Part shown: in pieces, positions 1-8,830 of the stretch
How positions within the stretch are numbered: the stretch's first letter is position 1
Layout of the letters: each line of letters opens with the position of its first letter
Assembly (NCBI GenBank): GCA_963628435.1
Contig: CAVGEY010000011.1
Coordinates: 8,099-72,098, forward strand
Direction: 5' to 3'
Source of the DNA: CAKSQF01 sp963628435
GTDB lineage: Bacteria > Bacillota > Clostridia > Oscillospirales > CAG-272
Length of the DNA stretch: 64,000 bases
Program-made: the position numbers and the translations under genes
The notes under the pieces: model-generated
Database searches by the model: none
What the model saw: the letters and a program-made list of their open reading frames with translations, nothing else
Told to the model about the DNA's origin: nothing

Positions 1-1
1 A

Positions 2-796
2 AAACGCGGTGATATCGAATACATTTGGCAGGGCGGACTCGACGGCTCGTGGACGTCTCACGCACCTGTGCTGTTCCCGATATGCGGACGGCTCAATAAC
101 GGTGAATATGTTTACAGAGATAAAACATATAAACTCGGACTGCATGGATTTGCCCATCATTCGAATTTTTCACTCTGCTCATACGATTCGGAGAGCATTG
201 TATTAACTCTTGCGTCAAATGAAGAAACAGCGAAAATATACCCTTTTGATTTCGAGATTAAAGTGCAGTACAGACTCACGGACGACCGCCTTTACGAAAA
301 TGCCGTAATAACAAATAAAGGCGGCAATGTGATGCCGGCCGCTTTCGGAGGTCATCCGGGATTTGCATTGTTTGATGAAATGGGTGAACTTTCGGACTGC
401 CGTCTCGAATTTGATAAAGCCTGCAGCCCGGATAAGCTCCTGCTTACCGAGAGAGGACTTTATTCAGGGAAAAACACCGCATATCCGATTTCCGACGGGA
501 AAATCATATCGCTCTCGGAATCGGTGCTTGATGTCGACGGTCTGTTTTTGTCGAATACTTCGCACAAGGTCAGACTCTGCTCACGTAAATGCGAACACGG
601 AGTTGAACTTGCCTATGACGATATGCCGTATCTCGGAATCTGGCATACATACGGTGACAGATTTATATGTCTTGAACCGTGGTGCGGGCTTCCGTCTTAC
701 GACGGAATATGCGACGACATAGAAACTAAAAACGATATGTTTCGTATACCACCTGAAAGTGAAAAGTCTGTCGGCTTCATGATGAGATTTTTCTGA
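2..796 (+). CDS. Aldose 1-epimerase family protein (LacX-like), 5'-truncated by window edge
   Basis: The open frame runs from base 2 with no stop, and its upstream residues (EYIWQG, then HAPVLFPICG) match the N-terminal part of aldose 1-epimerases of the LacX/galactose mutarotase type. The gene therefore starts before the window, and the GTG at 68 is internal. About 264 residues are visible. Conserved family points are LHGFAH (catalytic His region), FGGHPGF (second His) and the C-terminal EPWCGLPS with the catalytic Glu. The family interconverts alpha and beta anomers of aldoses in the cytoplasm; the exact sugar cannot be told. It ends at a strong hairpin shared with clpX. Family call is firm, substrate unknown. 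Confidence 0.85.
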   Translation, partial: KRGDIEYIWQGGLDGSWTSHAPVLFPICGRLNNGEYVYRDKTYKLGLHGFAHHSNFSLCSYDSESIVLTLASNEETAKIYPFDFEIKVQYRLTDDRLYENAVITNKGGNVMPAAFGGHPGFALFDEMGELSDCRLEFDKACSPDKLLLTERGLYSGKNTAYPISDGKIISLSESVLDVDGLFLSNTSHKVRLCSRKCEHGVELAYDDMPYLGIWHTYGDRFICLEPWCGLPSYDGICDDIETKNDMFRIPPESEKSVGFMMRFF

Positions 797-801
797 ACAC
801 A

Positions 802-849
802 TAAATATAAATCGACCGCACGTTTAATCGTGCGGTCGATTTATATTTA
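802..849. terminator. Bidirectional terminator between the epimerase gene and clpX
   Basis: Two long arms, about 20 bp each, are nearly perfect inverted repeats. The GC-rich core (CGACCGCACG, 813-822, pairing with 829-838) is flanked by A/T arms that give a U-tract on either strand. It lies between two convergent genes, so it can end both transcripts. Confidence 0.85.
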
Positions 850-857
850 TCGATTGA

Positions 858-2201
858 TTATAAGTCCGAGACCGTATCCGTCTGCTTTTTAATGATAGTC
901 GGATTTCCTTTTTTGTTTACGGCATCCTTTGTGATGATTATTTTTTCAATATCATCATGTGACGGAATGTCAAACATTAAGTCAAGCATGACTTCTTCGA
1001 GAATGGCGCGAAGTCCGCGTGCGCCTGTTTTTCTTTCAATGGCAAGCGCCGCAATGGCCGATACTGCATCATTGTCAAACTCAAGATCAACATTATCCAT
1101 TTTTATAAGTGACTTGTACTGTCGCAGGAGTGCGTTTTTCGGCTCGACGAGTATTCGTTTAAGCGCCGCCTCATCAAGTGGATCAAGTGAAACTATCACC
1201 GGAAGTCTGCCGACAAGTTCGGGAATAATTCCGAATTTGACAATGTCGTGCGGAATGACATCGGCAAGATAGTTTTTGTTTTCGAGTTCGGTTTTCGAGG
1301 CGACTTCTCCTTCGAATCCTATGCCCGATTTTACCGATACCCGCGATTTGATTATTTCGTCAAGCCCTTCAAATGCTCCTCCGCAGATAAAGAGGATATT
1401 CTCGGTGTTTATGTGTATGAACTCCTGGTTCGGATGTTTTCTTCCGCCCTGTGGGGGAACATTGGCAACCGTTCCTTCGAGTATTTTCAGGAGAGCCTGC
1501 TGAACACCTTCGCCGGAAACATCGCGCGTAATCGATCTGCTTTCGCTTTTGCGCGCGATTTTGTCTATTTCGTCAATGTAGATAATACCTTTTTCGGCAA
1601 GAGTTACATCATAATCGGCAGCCTGGATAAGACGAAGAAGAATGTTTTCGACATCATCGCCCACATATCCCGCCTCGGTAAGTGTTGTCGCATCCGCAAT
1701 CGCAAACGGAACTTTCAAAGCCTTTGCAAGATTCTGCGCAAGATATGTTTTTCCGACTCCGGTCGGTCCGAGAAGAAGAACATTTGATTTTTGAATCTCA
1801 ACTTCGGGTTCGCTCTCGCTGTCGGAGACTTTTTTCTTTTGTTTGTTGTCTGCCTTCTCGGCTAATGAAAGAATCCGCTTATAGTGATTGTATACTGCAA
1901 CGCAAAGCGCTTTTTTTGCGTTGTCCTGACCTATTACATATTCGTCAAGCATCGCCTTTATTTCGGCAGGCTTCGGCAGTTCTTCAAGAGATGTCGGCTC
2001 TCCGTCCGATTCATTGGCAAACTGTTCTTCCCGATCAAGAAGTTCTGCACAAGCCTCAATACAGTAATCACATATAAATGCACCGGTAGACGAGGGTACA
2101 AGATACGCAACCTGATTTTCGCTTCTTCCGCAGAATGTGCATCTGTGTATCTTGCGTTCGGACGAGCCGCCTGTTTTGCTGTCATTTGTTTCGTTGGACA
2201 T
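858..2201 (-). CDS. clpX: ATP-dependent Clp protease ATP-binding subunit ClpX
   Basis: AAA+ unfoldase that recognises tagged substrates and feeds them into ClpP. The 447-residue length is close to the usual 420-430 plus a short acidic insert. The N-terminal zinc-binding domain has Cys pairs at 21/24 and 44/47. Walker A GPTGVGKT is at residues 145-152, followed by Walker B (IIYIDEIDK), the pore loop GYVG and the ClpP-docking IGF loop (SGIGFEGE). A Lys/Ser/Glu-rich insert precedes Walker A (residues 116-136). It is last in the tig-clpP-clpX operon, 49 bp after clpP, and ends at the shared terminator. Identification is secure. Confidence 0.98.
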   Translation of the reverse strand: MSNETNDSKTGGSSERKIHRCTFCGRSENQVAYLVPSSTGAFICDYCIEACAELLDREEQFANESDGEPTSLEELPKPAEIKAMLDEYVIGQDNAKKALCVAVYNHYKRILSLAEKADNKQKKKVSDSESEPEVEIQKSNVLLLGPTGVGKTYLAQNLAKALKVPFAIADATTLTEAGYVGDDVENILLRLIQAADYDVTLAEKGIIYIDEIDKIARKSESRSITRDVSGEGVQQALLKILEGTVANVPPQGGRKHPNQEFIHINTENILFICGGAFEGLDEIIKSRVSVKSGIGFEGEVASKTELENKNYLADVIPHDIVKFGIIPELVGRLPVIVSLDPLDEAALKRILVEPKNALLRQYKSLIKMDNVDLEFDNDAVSAIAALAIERKTGARGLRAILEEVMLDLMFDIPSHDDIEKIIITKDAVNKKGNPTIIKKQTDTVSDL

Positions 2202-2250
2202 TATTACCTCACCGTGTTTTATAGTAAAATGGATGTATTTTGATGTAAAA

Positions 2251-2838
2251 TCAAAGTCTCTTTTCGATAACGCGGTCGATAAGTCCGTATTCGGCTGCCT
2301 GCTTTGCGGTCATAAAGTTGTCGCGTTCGGTAGCGGCGGCGATTTCTTCAACAGCCTTGCCCGTGTTTGACGCAAGAATGCGGTTCAGATTGTCTTTTGT
2401 ACGCAGAAGCTGATCGGCATGAATTTTTATGTCGGTAGCCTGACCCTGCATACCGCCGACGAGCGGCTGATGAATCATTATTTCGCTGTTCGGAAGAGCA
2501 AGACGCTTGCCTTTTGCGCCGCTCGAAAGGAGAAATGCTCCCATGCTTGCGGCAAGTCCGATGCAGATTGTCGAAACATCGCATTTGATGAAATTCATGG
2601 TGTCATAGATTGCGAAACCTGCGGTAACCGATCCGCCGGGTGAGTTTATGTAGAGCGAAATGTCTTTGTCGGGATCCTGAGCTTCGAGGAAGAGAAGCTG
2701 CGCTACGACAATAGAAGCGGTTACATCGTTGATTTCGTCGGACAGAAAAATGATTCTGTCGTTAAGAAGTCTTGAATAAATATCATAGGCGCGTTCGCCG
2801 CCGGATGTTTTTTCGATTACGGTTGGTACAAGTGCCAT
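2251..2838 (-). CDS. clpP: ATP-dependent Clp protease proteolytic subunit ClpP
   Basis: Serine protease that forms the tetradecameric chamber working with ClpX. The start was set at the ATG giving MALVPTVIEK because GGAGGC sits 7 nt upstream (2843-2850). A longer open frame upstream has no ribosome site and would add 27 unrelated residues. The result is 195 residues, the family norm. Catalytic Ser lies in GLAASMGAF, His in MIHQPLVGG and Asp in TERDNFM. It sits between tig and clpX, the usual Bacillota and proteobacterial order. Identification is secure. Confidence 0.98.
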   Translation of the reverse strand: MALVPTVIEKTSGGERAYDIYSRLLNDRIIFLSDEINDVTASIVVAQLLFLEAQDPDKDISLYINSPGGSVTAGFAIYDTMNFIKCDVSTICIGLAASMGAFLLSSGAKGKRLALPNSEIMIHQPLVGGMQGQATDIKIHADQLLRTKDNLNRILASNTGKAVEEIAAATERDNFMTAKQAAEYGLIDRVIEKRL

Positions 2839-2964
2839 TTTTTTGCCTCCATTATTTTTTTGCCTTATATTACAACAATAAGGACACAGCAATGCGAAAG
2901 AAAACTCGGTTTCATGCATCGGACGCGCCCTTATTGATGTTATTTATCTTTTTACGGCTCTGAT

Positions 2965-4248
2965 TTATGCTTTTACTGTGACAGACTCTCTGCAGAGTTT
3001 AAGAGCCTTGTCGGCTGCAAGATCTGCTTTGATATCCTCGGGATCGACAAGAGACTTTACACGATCAAGCTCAACCGAATATGTGTCGGCAAGACGCTTC
3101 ATTTCGGCTTCAATTTCTTCATCGGTAACCTCGATATTTTCGAGTTCGGCGATTTTTTCAAGAGCAAGGCGGAGCTTAACCTGCTTTTCTGCCTGAGGAC
3201 GCATTCTTTCGCGGAGCTGATCAAGGGTAATGCCCATATACTTTACATAATCGGAGAGTTTAAGACCCTGCATACGGAGTCTGCTGTCAAAGTCGCGAAC
3301 CTGATTTTCGGTTTCGTTTACGTACATCGATTCGGGAATGTCGGCAACAAGCTTTTCAACAAGAGAATTAACTACCTGCTCGGCAACTTCATTGTCTGCC
3401 TTGTCGGATGCGGACTTTTCGAGCTTGGCTCTTACATCTTTCTCGTAGTCGGCAACCGTATCGAATTCGGAAACATCCTTTACAAATTCGTCGTCGAAAT
3501 CGGGAAGGGTGGTTTCTTTAAGAGCGTTAATCTTTGTCTTGAATACAACGGGCGCGCCTGCAAGTTCTTTTGCATGATAATCTTCGGGGAATGTGACATT
3601 GACGTCGAATTCCTCACCTACATTGTGGCCGACGATTGCTTCTTCGAATCCGGGGATAAAGGTACCTGAGCCGAGCTTCAAATCAAAGTCCTCGCCTTTT
3701 CCGCCGTCAAACGGAACACCGTCCTTGAAACCTTCGTAATTGATGTTTGCTGTGTGACCGATTGCGGCGGGAACGCCTTCAATATCGGATGTTCTTGAGT
3801 TGCGCTCGCGAACACGGTCAATTTCGGCTTTTACTGCCTCATCGGTAACTTCTTCCTGCGTACGGGTAACTTCTATACCCTTGTAATCCGAGATTTCAAC
3901 TTCGGGTTTTGTATCAACTTTCGCGGTGAAAACAACACCCTCTTCTTCGGATGCCGATTTAACATCATATTCGGGAGCGGATACCGCCTTTACACCCGAC
4001 TCTTTGAGTGCCTCTTCGTAAGCGACGGGAACAAGTTCCTCAAGGGCATCCTCATAGAAAAATCCCTTTCCGTACATTTTCTCGATAAGGTTGCGGGGAG
4101 CATGTCCTTTACGGAATCCGGGCAGCTGAATGTTGCCCTTTTTCTTGTTGTATGATTTAGTAACAGCTGCGCTGAAAGCGGCTGCATCGATTTCACACTC
4201 GAGAACGGCTACATTCTTTTCGGGTGTGGTTACGTTTTTAAGACTCAT
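2965..4248 (-). CDS. tig: Trigger factor, ribosome-associated chaperone and prolyl isomerase
   Basis: Binds L23 at the ribosomal exit tunnel and shields nascent chains. The start was moved to the ATG giving MSLKNVTTPE, preceded by GGAGGA about 7 nt upstream; an upstream in-frame ATG lacks such a site. Length is 427 residues. The N-terminal ribosome-binding domain holds the signature GFRKGHAPRNL around residues 45-55 (family GFRxGKxP, here with His for the last basic residue). The FKBP-like PPIase domain follows (NYEGFKDGVPFDGG, VTFPEDYHAKELAG), then the helical C-terminal chaperone domain. First gene of the tig-clpP-clpX operon with its own promoter. Confidence 0.97.
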   Translation of the reverse strand: MSLKNVTTPEKNVAVLECEIDAAAFSAAVTKSYNKKKGNIQLPGFRKGHAPRNLIEKMYGKGFFYEDALEELVPVAYEEALKESGVKAVSAPEYDVKSASEEEGVVFTAKVDTKPEVEISDYKGIEVTRTQEEVTDEAVKAEIDRVRERNSRTSDIEGVPAAIGHTANINYEGFKDGVPFDGGKGEDFDLKLGSGTFIPGFEEAIVGHNVGEEFDVNVTFPEDYHAKELAGAPVVFKTKINALKETTLPDFDDEFVKDVSEFDTVADYEKDVRAKLEKSASDKADNEVAEQVVNSLVEKLVADIPESMYVNETENQVRDFDSRLRMQGLKLSDYVKYMGITLDQLRERMRPQAEKQVKLRLALEKIAELENIEVTDEEIEAEMKRLADTYSVELDRVKSLVDPEDIKADLAADKALKLCRESVTVKA

Positions 4249-4302
4249 TATTCTGTCCTCCGATAACTGATATATCATAAATTCTATATTGCATACTTGT
4301 GT

Positions 4303-4331
4303 ATTCTAAATCAAAATGCTTGTTTTGTCAA
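4303..4331 (-). promoter_or_regulatory. Sigma-A-type promoter for tig-clpP-clpX
   Basis: On the minus strand this reads TTGACA, a 17-bp spacer, then TAGAAT. It lies about 55 bp upstream of the tig start codon. No CIRCE or CtsR-like direct repeat was seen beside it. Confidence 0.8.
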
Positions 4332-4390
4332 GTATTTAGAGAAAAAAAGTGCTGTTTTAACCGTATATTTGATAAAAAGCCTTTATTCGG

Positions 4391-5107
4391 TTACCGTTCA
4401 AAGTCGGAATGGACTATTTTAAGCGGTCGGAACTCGAGAAAATCGGATGAGCATAATCTGAATTCGATACCCTCGAATGTTGTTGAAGGCGGTATCTTGT
4501 AAAGGCCGTGTATGTGACCGAAAAAGCATCGCTTGATGTCATATTCATGCAAAATATCAACGAGTTCGCGGCAGACATAATCACCGAAAACAGGTGGAAA
4601 GTGAAATATTGCTATTCGCTCACCGCTCATTTTCGCGGATGCATCAATCGAAAGGCGCAGTCGGAGAGCCTCGCGCGTTACAATTTTGTTGTAGTCCGCT
4701 TCCTCCGGAGCATTGGAGGAGTCGCTGTACCACCCTCTTGTACCGCAGATTATGAAACCATCGGTTTCTATGGCGTTGTTTTGAAGAAATTCTATGCCCG
4801 TTATTTTTTCTTTTTCGAAAAACGACCGGTTTTTGGAGAGTGTTGACCACCAGTAATCGTGATTGCCGCGCAGAAATATTTTTCTGCCGGGAAGATTCGC
4901 AATAAATTTGAGATCGTCCGATGCTTCTTCGAGCGAAATTCCCCATGATATATCGCCGCCGACAATTACCGTATCGTCGGGACCGACAGCTTTCTTCCAA
5001 CCGGAAGAGATTTTTTCGGTATGGTTTTTCCATCTTGTTCCGAACACATCCATCGGCTTCTCGCATTTCAGCGAAAGATGAGTGTCCGAAAGAATATAAA
5101 GTGACAT
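4391..5107 (-). CDS. Calcineurin-like metallophosphoesterase
   Basis: A 238-residue cytoplasmic phosphoesterase with the full metal-binding set: SDTHLS (D-x-H), VGGDISWG (GD), RGNHDYWW (GNHD), a His in IFHFPP and GHIHG near the C-terminus. The ATG chosen has GGAAGG 11 nt upstream; an in-frame TTG three codons earlier lies too close to that site. The family hydrolyses phosphodiesters or monoesters with two metal ions; the substrate of this COG-type member is unknown. It appears to be the last gene of the lepB-to-phosphoesterase unit, 67 bp after thrC. Confidence 0.9.
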   Translation of the reverse strand: MSLYILSDTHLSLKCEKPMDVFGTRWKNHTEKISSGWKKAVGPDDTVIVGGDISWGISLEEASDDLKFIANLPGRKIFLRGNHDYWWSTLSKNRSFFEKEKITGIEFLQNNAIETDGFIICGTRGWYSDSSNAPEEADYNKIVTREALRLRLSIDASAKMSGERIAIFHFPPVFGDYVCRELVDILHEYDIKRCFFGHIHGLYKIPPSTTFEGIEFRLCSSDFLEFRPLKIVHSDFER

Positions 5108-5174
5108 TTTTGACAATACCTTCCGGATAAAACTTGCGTCTTATTCTTGATTTACAGTTTGCGAAACAGGATAA

Positions 5175-6671
5175 TTATTTGTTCTCCGATAACGATATGA
5201 AACGCGATACATCGTTTTTCATTTCCGATGGGCTGATTGTGTTTTCAAATCGTATGTCTTTTGTGAGAACGCTCCAAAGAGGCTCGGGTATGGCGGTTTC
5301 GGTGTAATCGGACAGACGCATGAAAATTTCACTGTCTTCACCTGTGCCGTCAAGATTCAGCGCACGGCAGACTGCGGGCGCGAATTTGTATGGGGATGCA
5401 GTTGAAACAACGAGAATTTTGTTTTTTTCGGGACTTCCTTCGGCATAGCTTTCGGCGCAGCGAAGTGCCACGGCGGTATGAGTATCTGTCAGATATGCGT
5501 ATCTCTCGAAAACAGATGCAATTTCGGCAAGACATTCGGTTTCACCGCACCAAAGCCCGACAAAATCTTCCTGTATTTTTGCGAGGACATCATCGTCAAC
5601 CGTATATCGTCCGTTTTCCTTCAGTTCGTTCATATAGTTCGCACAACGTTCATGTCCTGCCGCAAGATAGAGCAGACGCTCAAGATTTGATGAGATAAGT
5701 ATGTCCATAGACGGTGATACCGTTGTGTGAAAAGGACGGTTTCTGTCATATTTTCCGTCTGTCAGAAAATCGGTAAGTACATTGTTGTCGTTTGATGCGC
5801 AGATGAGCCTTCCGAGCGGCAGGCCCATTTCTTTTGCAATGTACGCCGCGAGAATATTTCCGAAATTACCGGTCGGCACACATACATCAAGTTTTTCTCC
5901 GAATTTCAGACTTCCGTCATTTACCATATCGCAGTAGGCCGAGATATAGTAAACGATTTGGGGAGCAAGCCGCCCCCAGTTTATCGAATTTGCCGAGGAC
6001 AGAAAGACATCGTGCGCTTCAAGCTCCGCGCTGTACGCGGCGTCCGAAAAAATCCGTTTAACACCTGTCTGCGCATCGTCAAAATTGCCGCTGATTGCGG
6101 TTACATTTACATTCGAACCGCTTTGAGTCTGCATTTGACGCTTCTGCGCCTTCGAAACGCCGTCCTCCGGATAAAATACCGAAATCGCCGTTTGCGGGAC
6201 GTCGGCAAATCCTTCAAGAGCCGCCTTGCCGGTGTCGCCCGATGTGGCGACAAGAATAAGCGCTTTTTTGCTTTCTCCGGTAAGTTCGAGCGCACGTGAG
6301 AGCAGACGCGGCATAATCTGCAGCGCCATATCTTTGAATGCACAGGTCGGTCCGTGCCAAAGTTCGAGAATGCTTATGCGGTCGTTGAGCTTTTTAACAG
6401 GCGCAATTTCGCCGTCGAATTTTGTAAGATATGCGGCTTTTGCGTCCGACAGTAGATTCTCGTAACCGTATTCGGGAAGGTAGAGCGAGAGAATTTCGGC
6501 TGCACGTTCGGGATAGCCCGATGCGAGGAGCGTCGACCACATTTCATCTGTAATTTGAGGAAATTCCGACGGCATATAAAGACCGCCGTCATCGCAAAGT
6601 CCCTTTTTGATTGCCTCTGCCGCAGATACCTCATGAACTCCGGCGGTATCTCTTGTGCTTATGTAATTCAT
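5175..6671 (-). CDS. thrC: Threonine synthase
   Basis: PLP enzyme converting O-phosphohomoserine to L-threonine. At 498 residues it belongs to the longer class, with N-terminal YISTRDTAGVHEVSAAEA-type sequence and GLCDDGGLYMP typical of that class. The PLP lysine lies in HGPTCAFKDMA, followed by the phosphate-loop sequence VATSGDTGKAA. A PVGNFGN-like motif is present as PTGNFGNI. It is 80 bp downstream of the asparaginase gene on the same strand; no homoserine kinase or dehydrogenase gene is adjacent. The gap shows no T-box or leader peptide that I can recognise. Identification is secure. Confidence 0.96.
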   Translation of the reverse strand: MNYISTRDTAGVHEVSAAEAIKKGLCDDGGLYMPSEFPQITDEMWSTLLASGYPERAAEILSLYLPEYGYENLLSDAKAAYLTKFDGEIAPVKKLNDRISILELWHGPTCAFKDMALQIMPRLLSRALELTGESKKALILVATSGDTGKAALEGFADVPQTAISVFYPEDGVSKAQKRQMQTQSGSNVNVTAISGNFDDAQTGVKRIFSDAAYSAELEAHDVFLSSANSINWGRLAPQIVYYISAYCDMVNDGSLKFGEKLDVCVPTGNFGNILAAYIAKEMGLPLGRLICASNDNNVLTDFLTDGKYDRNRPFHTTVSPSMDILISSNLERLLYLAAGHERCANYMNELKENGRYTVDDDVLAKIQEDFVGLWCGETECLAEIASVFERYAYLTDTHTAVALRCAESYAEGSPEKNKILVVSTASPYKFAPAVCRALNLDGTGEDSEIFMRLSDYTETAIPEPLWSVLTKDIRFENTISPSEMKNDVSRFISLSENK

Positions 6672-6751
6672 AACCGAGGATAAACCTTTCTGCTTAAGTT
6701 TTGCCGCTTTCGGCGACAGGATGTTTTGAAATTGAAAATATTAAAATTGAA

Positions 6752-7741
6752 TCAGATGATGTCGTGAGAAATCGGTGTGTAAAACATATTTCTGATTTTG
6801 CCCGGATCATTTGTCTGACCGAGAATCCACATGAGCTTTGCGGTAACCGCTTCAATTGTCATGTCATACGCTTCCATAAGATTCAGTTCTTCTTTGGCGG
6901 TCTGACCGACCTCGTAAACTTCCATGTCGCTTCCTTCGTGTGATACCTGCGTAGTCATAACAATCGTTATGCCCGCATCGGTAAGACGCCTGAGTACGCC
7001 GATGAAATCGCTGTTTGCACAGCAGGGAACGCCTCCGACACCGAACGATTCTATTATAACGGCATGATATCTGCCGATGAGCCTGTCGAGTATCCAGGGG
7101 TCGGCTCCCGGAATCAGCTTGTATATGAAAATCTCGGAATCGAGCTTCTTATAGAAAATCGGTTTTTCGGAATATTTTTCGGTGATGTATCTGATAATAC
7201 GCCCGTCGCGTATGCCGGCAAGCTCCGGATAATCGATTGACGAGAAAGCGTTGAATGATTTTGTGCGTGTCTTTTTTGCTCTTGTTCCGATTATCACCTT
7301 GCCGTCGAAAACAACCGATACACCGCTCGACATATCGTCGCAAGCATACAGAACAGCGCCGATAAGATTGTTGCGTGCATCGGTATCACGCAGATATATC
7401 GATTTTTGCGAGCCGGTGAGTACAATGGGCTTCGGACTTTGCTGTATGAGATATGACAGTGCCGCCGCAGTGTAAGCCATTGTATCTGTCCCGTGCGTGA
7501 TGACAAACCCGTCGTAATTTTCGTATTCTTTTCTTACGGTTTCCGCTATTTTTATCCAGTGTTCGCAGGTAATATTCGTACTGTCGATACAGAAAAGGGA
7601 AACAGCGTCAATGTCTGCCGCCTCTGCAAGCTCGGGTACATATCCGAGAATTTCATCGGAACTTATCATCGGCACAAGACCGCTTTTTGTGCTTTTGGAA
7701 GCTATCGTTCCACCGGTAGCAAGAAGAAGAATCTTCTTCAT
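6752..7741 (-). CDS. ansA: Type I L-asparaginase
   Basis: Hydrolyses L-asparagine to aspartate and ammonia. The 329 residues carry both catalytic threonine signatures: LLATGGTIAS near the N-terminus and ITHGTDTMAYTA around residue 85. There is no signal peptide, so it is cytoplasmic, as for AnsA-type (low-affinity) enzymes. The start has AAAGGA 7 nt upstream. It follows yraN by 37 bp and precedes thrC, so asparagine degradation and threonine synthesis (aspartate-family metabolism) may be co-transcribed; this link is inferred from spacing. Confidence 0.92.
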   Translation of the reverse strand: MKKILLLATGGTIASKSTKSGLVPMISSDEILGYVPELAEAADIDAVSLFCIDSTNITCEHWIKIAETVRKEYENYDGFVITHGTDTMAYTAAALSYLIQQSPKPIVLTGSQKSIYLRDTDARNNLIGAVLYACDDMSSGVSVVFDGKVIIGTRAKKTRTKSFNAFSSIDYPELAGIRDGRIIRYITEKYSEKPIFYKKLDSEIFIYKLIPGADPWILDRLIGRYHAVIIESFGVGGVPCCANSDFIGVLRRLTDAGITIVMTTQVSHEGSDMEVYEVGQTAKEELNLMEAYDMTIEAVTAKLMWILGQTNDPGKIRNMFYTPISHDII

Positions 7742-7778
7742 AGATATGTCCTTTCACTTCTCACTTCGCATAGGCTGC

Positions 7779-8216
7779 TTATTTTGTAAACGCATTTTGA
7801 ATGTGATTGAACTCCAGAGCAATACAGCCGTCGAACTCTTCATAGTAAACCTCGATGACATCCATTCTCGGCTGCCCGATTTTCGGATGCGTTCTCAGAT
7901 AGTCTTCGGCGGCATATATGATATGACGTCTCTTTTGATAATTTACCGCGGCACCGGGGCGCCCGAATCTTCGGATATTGTCGGTTTTGGCTCTTGCCTT
8001 TACCTCTATAAACGCAAGGATATTGTCTTTTTTCATGATGAGGTCGATTTCTCCGCCTTTAATTCGGTAATTGCGGAATATCAACTCATAACCCTTGCTT
8101 TTCAGATAATCGGCAGCCGCTCCTTCACAGCATTGGCCGAATCCGAATCTGCCCCCCGAAATTTTGAGGCTGTTTTCTTTTTCGTCTTGAACCTTGTCCG
8201 AATTAACATTTTTCAT
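7779..8216 (-). CDS. UPF0102 family protein YraN (endonuclease-like fold)
   Basis: A 145-residue protein. The core matches the YraN/UPF0102 family: GYELIFRNYRIKGGEIDLI followed by FIEVKARA, with the E-x-K nuclease-like residues and a Y-Q-K-R-R motif. The family has a restriction-endonuclease-like fold, but a biochemical role has not been settled. The start codon overlaps the rnhB stop by 4 bp (ATGA), showing translational coupling. About 25 polar residues precede the domain. The rnhB-yraN neighbourhood is conserved in many bacteria. Confidence 0.9.
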   Translation of the reverse strand: MKNVNSDKVQDEKENSLKISGGRFGFGQCCEGAAADYLKSKGYELIFRNYRIKGGEIDLIMKKDNILAFIEVKARAKTDNIRRFGRPGAAVNYQKRRHIIYAAEDYLRTHPKIGQPRMDVIEVYYEEFDGCIALEFNHIQNAFTK

Positions 8217-8830
8217 GAATGTTTCTCCGAATCTTTTTCAAGAAAACTCATAAACGAACGCCGGTGTACGGGCGATATGCCGTATTTTCTGATCATTTCC
8301 ATGTGGTATGCCGTGCCGTATCCCTTGTGTTTTGCGAATCCGTATTCGGGGTAGATTTTATCGAGCTCATAGCATAGGCGGTCTCTGCTGACCTTTGCAA
8401 GAATCGACGCGGCGGCAACCGACATCGACAGACTGTCTCCTTTGATCACCGTAAGCGTGTCAACCGTGAATCCGCGTGATACATTCCCGTCAATCAGTAC
8501 AAAGTCGGGCTTGACCGAAAGAGCGTCAACGGCTCTTCTCATCGCAAGCTGAGACGCGTTCAGAATATTCATGCTGTCAATCTCCTCGACAGATGCCGAA
8601 GCAATCGAATATGATACGGCTTCCTTACATATTATATCGAAGAGCTTCTCACGCTTTTTTTCGGTAAGCTTTTTAGAATCGTTCAAACCGTCTATGTATA
8701 AACCGTCGGGCAGAATTACGGCAGCGGCGAAAACAGGACCCGCGAGCGGTCCTCTGCCGGCTTCATCTGTCCCCGCAACAATTTTGTATCCGTTTTGATG
8801 TGCGGCTTCTTCATATTCATACGACGGCAT
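8213..8830 (-). CDS. rnhB: Ribonuclease HII
   Basis: Cleaves RNA in RNA-DNA hybrids and removes single misinserted ribonucleotides. The 205 residues begin the domain with AGTDEAGRGPLAGPVFAAA (Asp-Glu catalytic pair) and continue with LNDSKKLTEKKR, ILIDGN-type and AAASILAKVSRDR motifs, all typical of type II RNase H. The start overlaps the stop of rbgA by one base (TAATG). The rbgA-rnhB pairing is common in Bacillota. Identification is secure. Confidence 0.97.
   Translation of the reverse strand: MPSYEYEEAAHQNGYKIVAGTDEAGRGPLAGPVFAAAVILPDGLYIDGLNDSKKLTEKKREKLFDIICKEAVSYSIASASVEEIDSMNILNASQLAMRRAVDALSVKPDFVLIDGNVSRGFTVDTLTVIKGDSLSMSVAAASILAKVSRDRLCYELDKIYPEYGFAKHKGYGTAYHMEMIRKYGISPVHRRSFMSFLEKDSEKHS

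Noticed and set aside
2839..2919. Longer ClpP with 27 extra N-terminal residues
   Set aside because: The upstream start has no ribosome site, while GGAGGC sits at the right distance before MALVPTVIEK, which is the normal ClpP start.
6672..6751. Possible T-box or threonine attenuator before thrC
   Set aside because: The gap is only 80 bp, with no T-box sequence, no Thr-rich leader peptide and no terminator-antiterminator pair.
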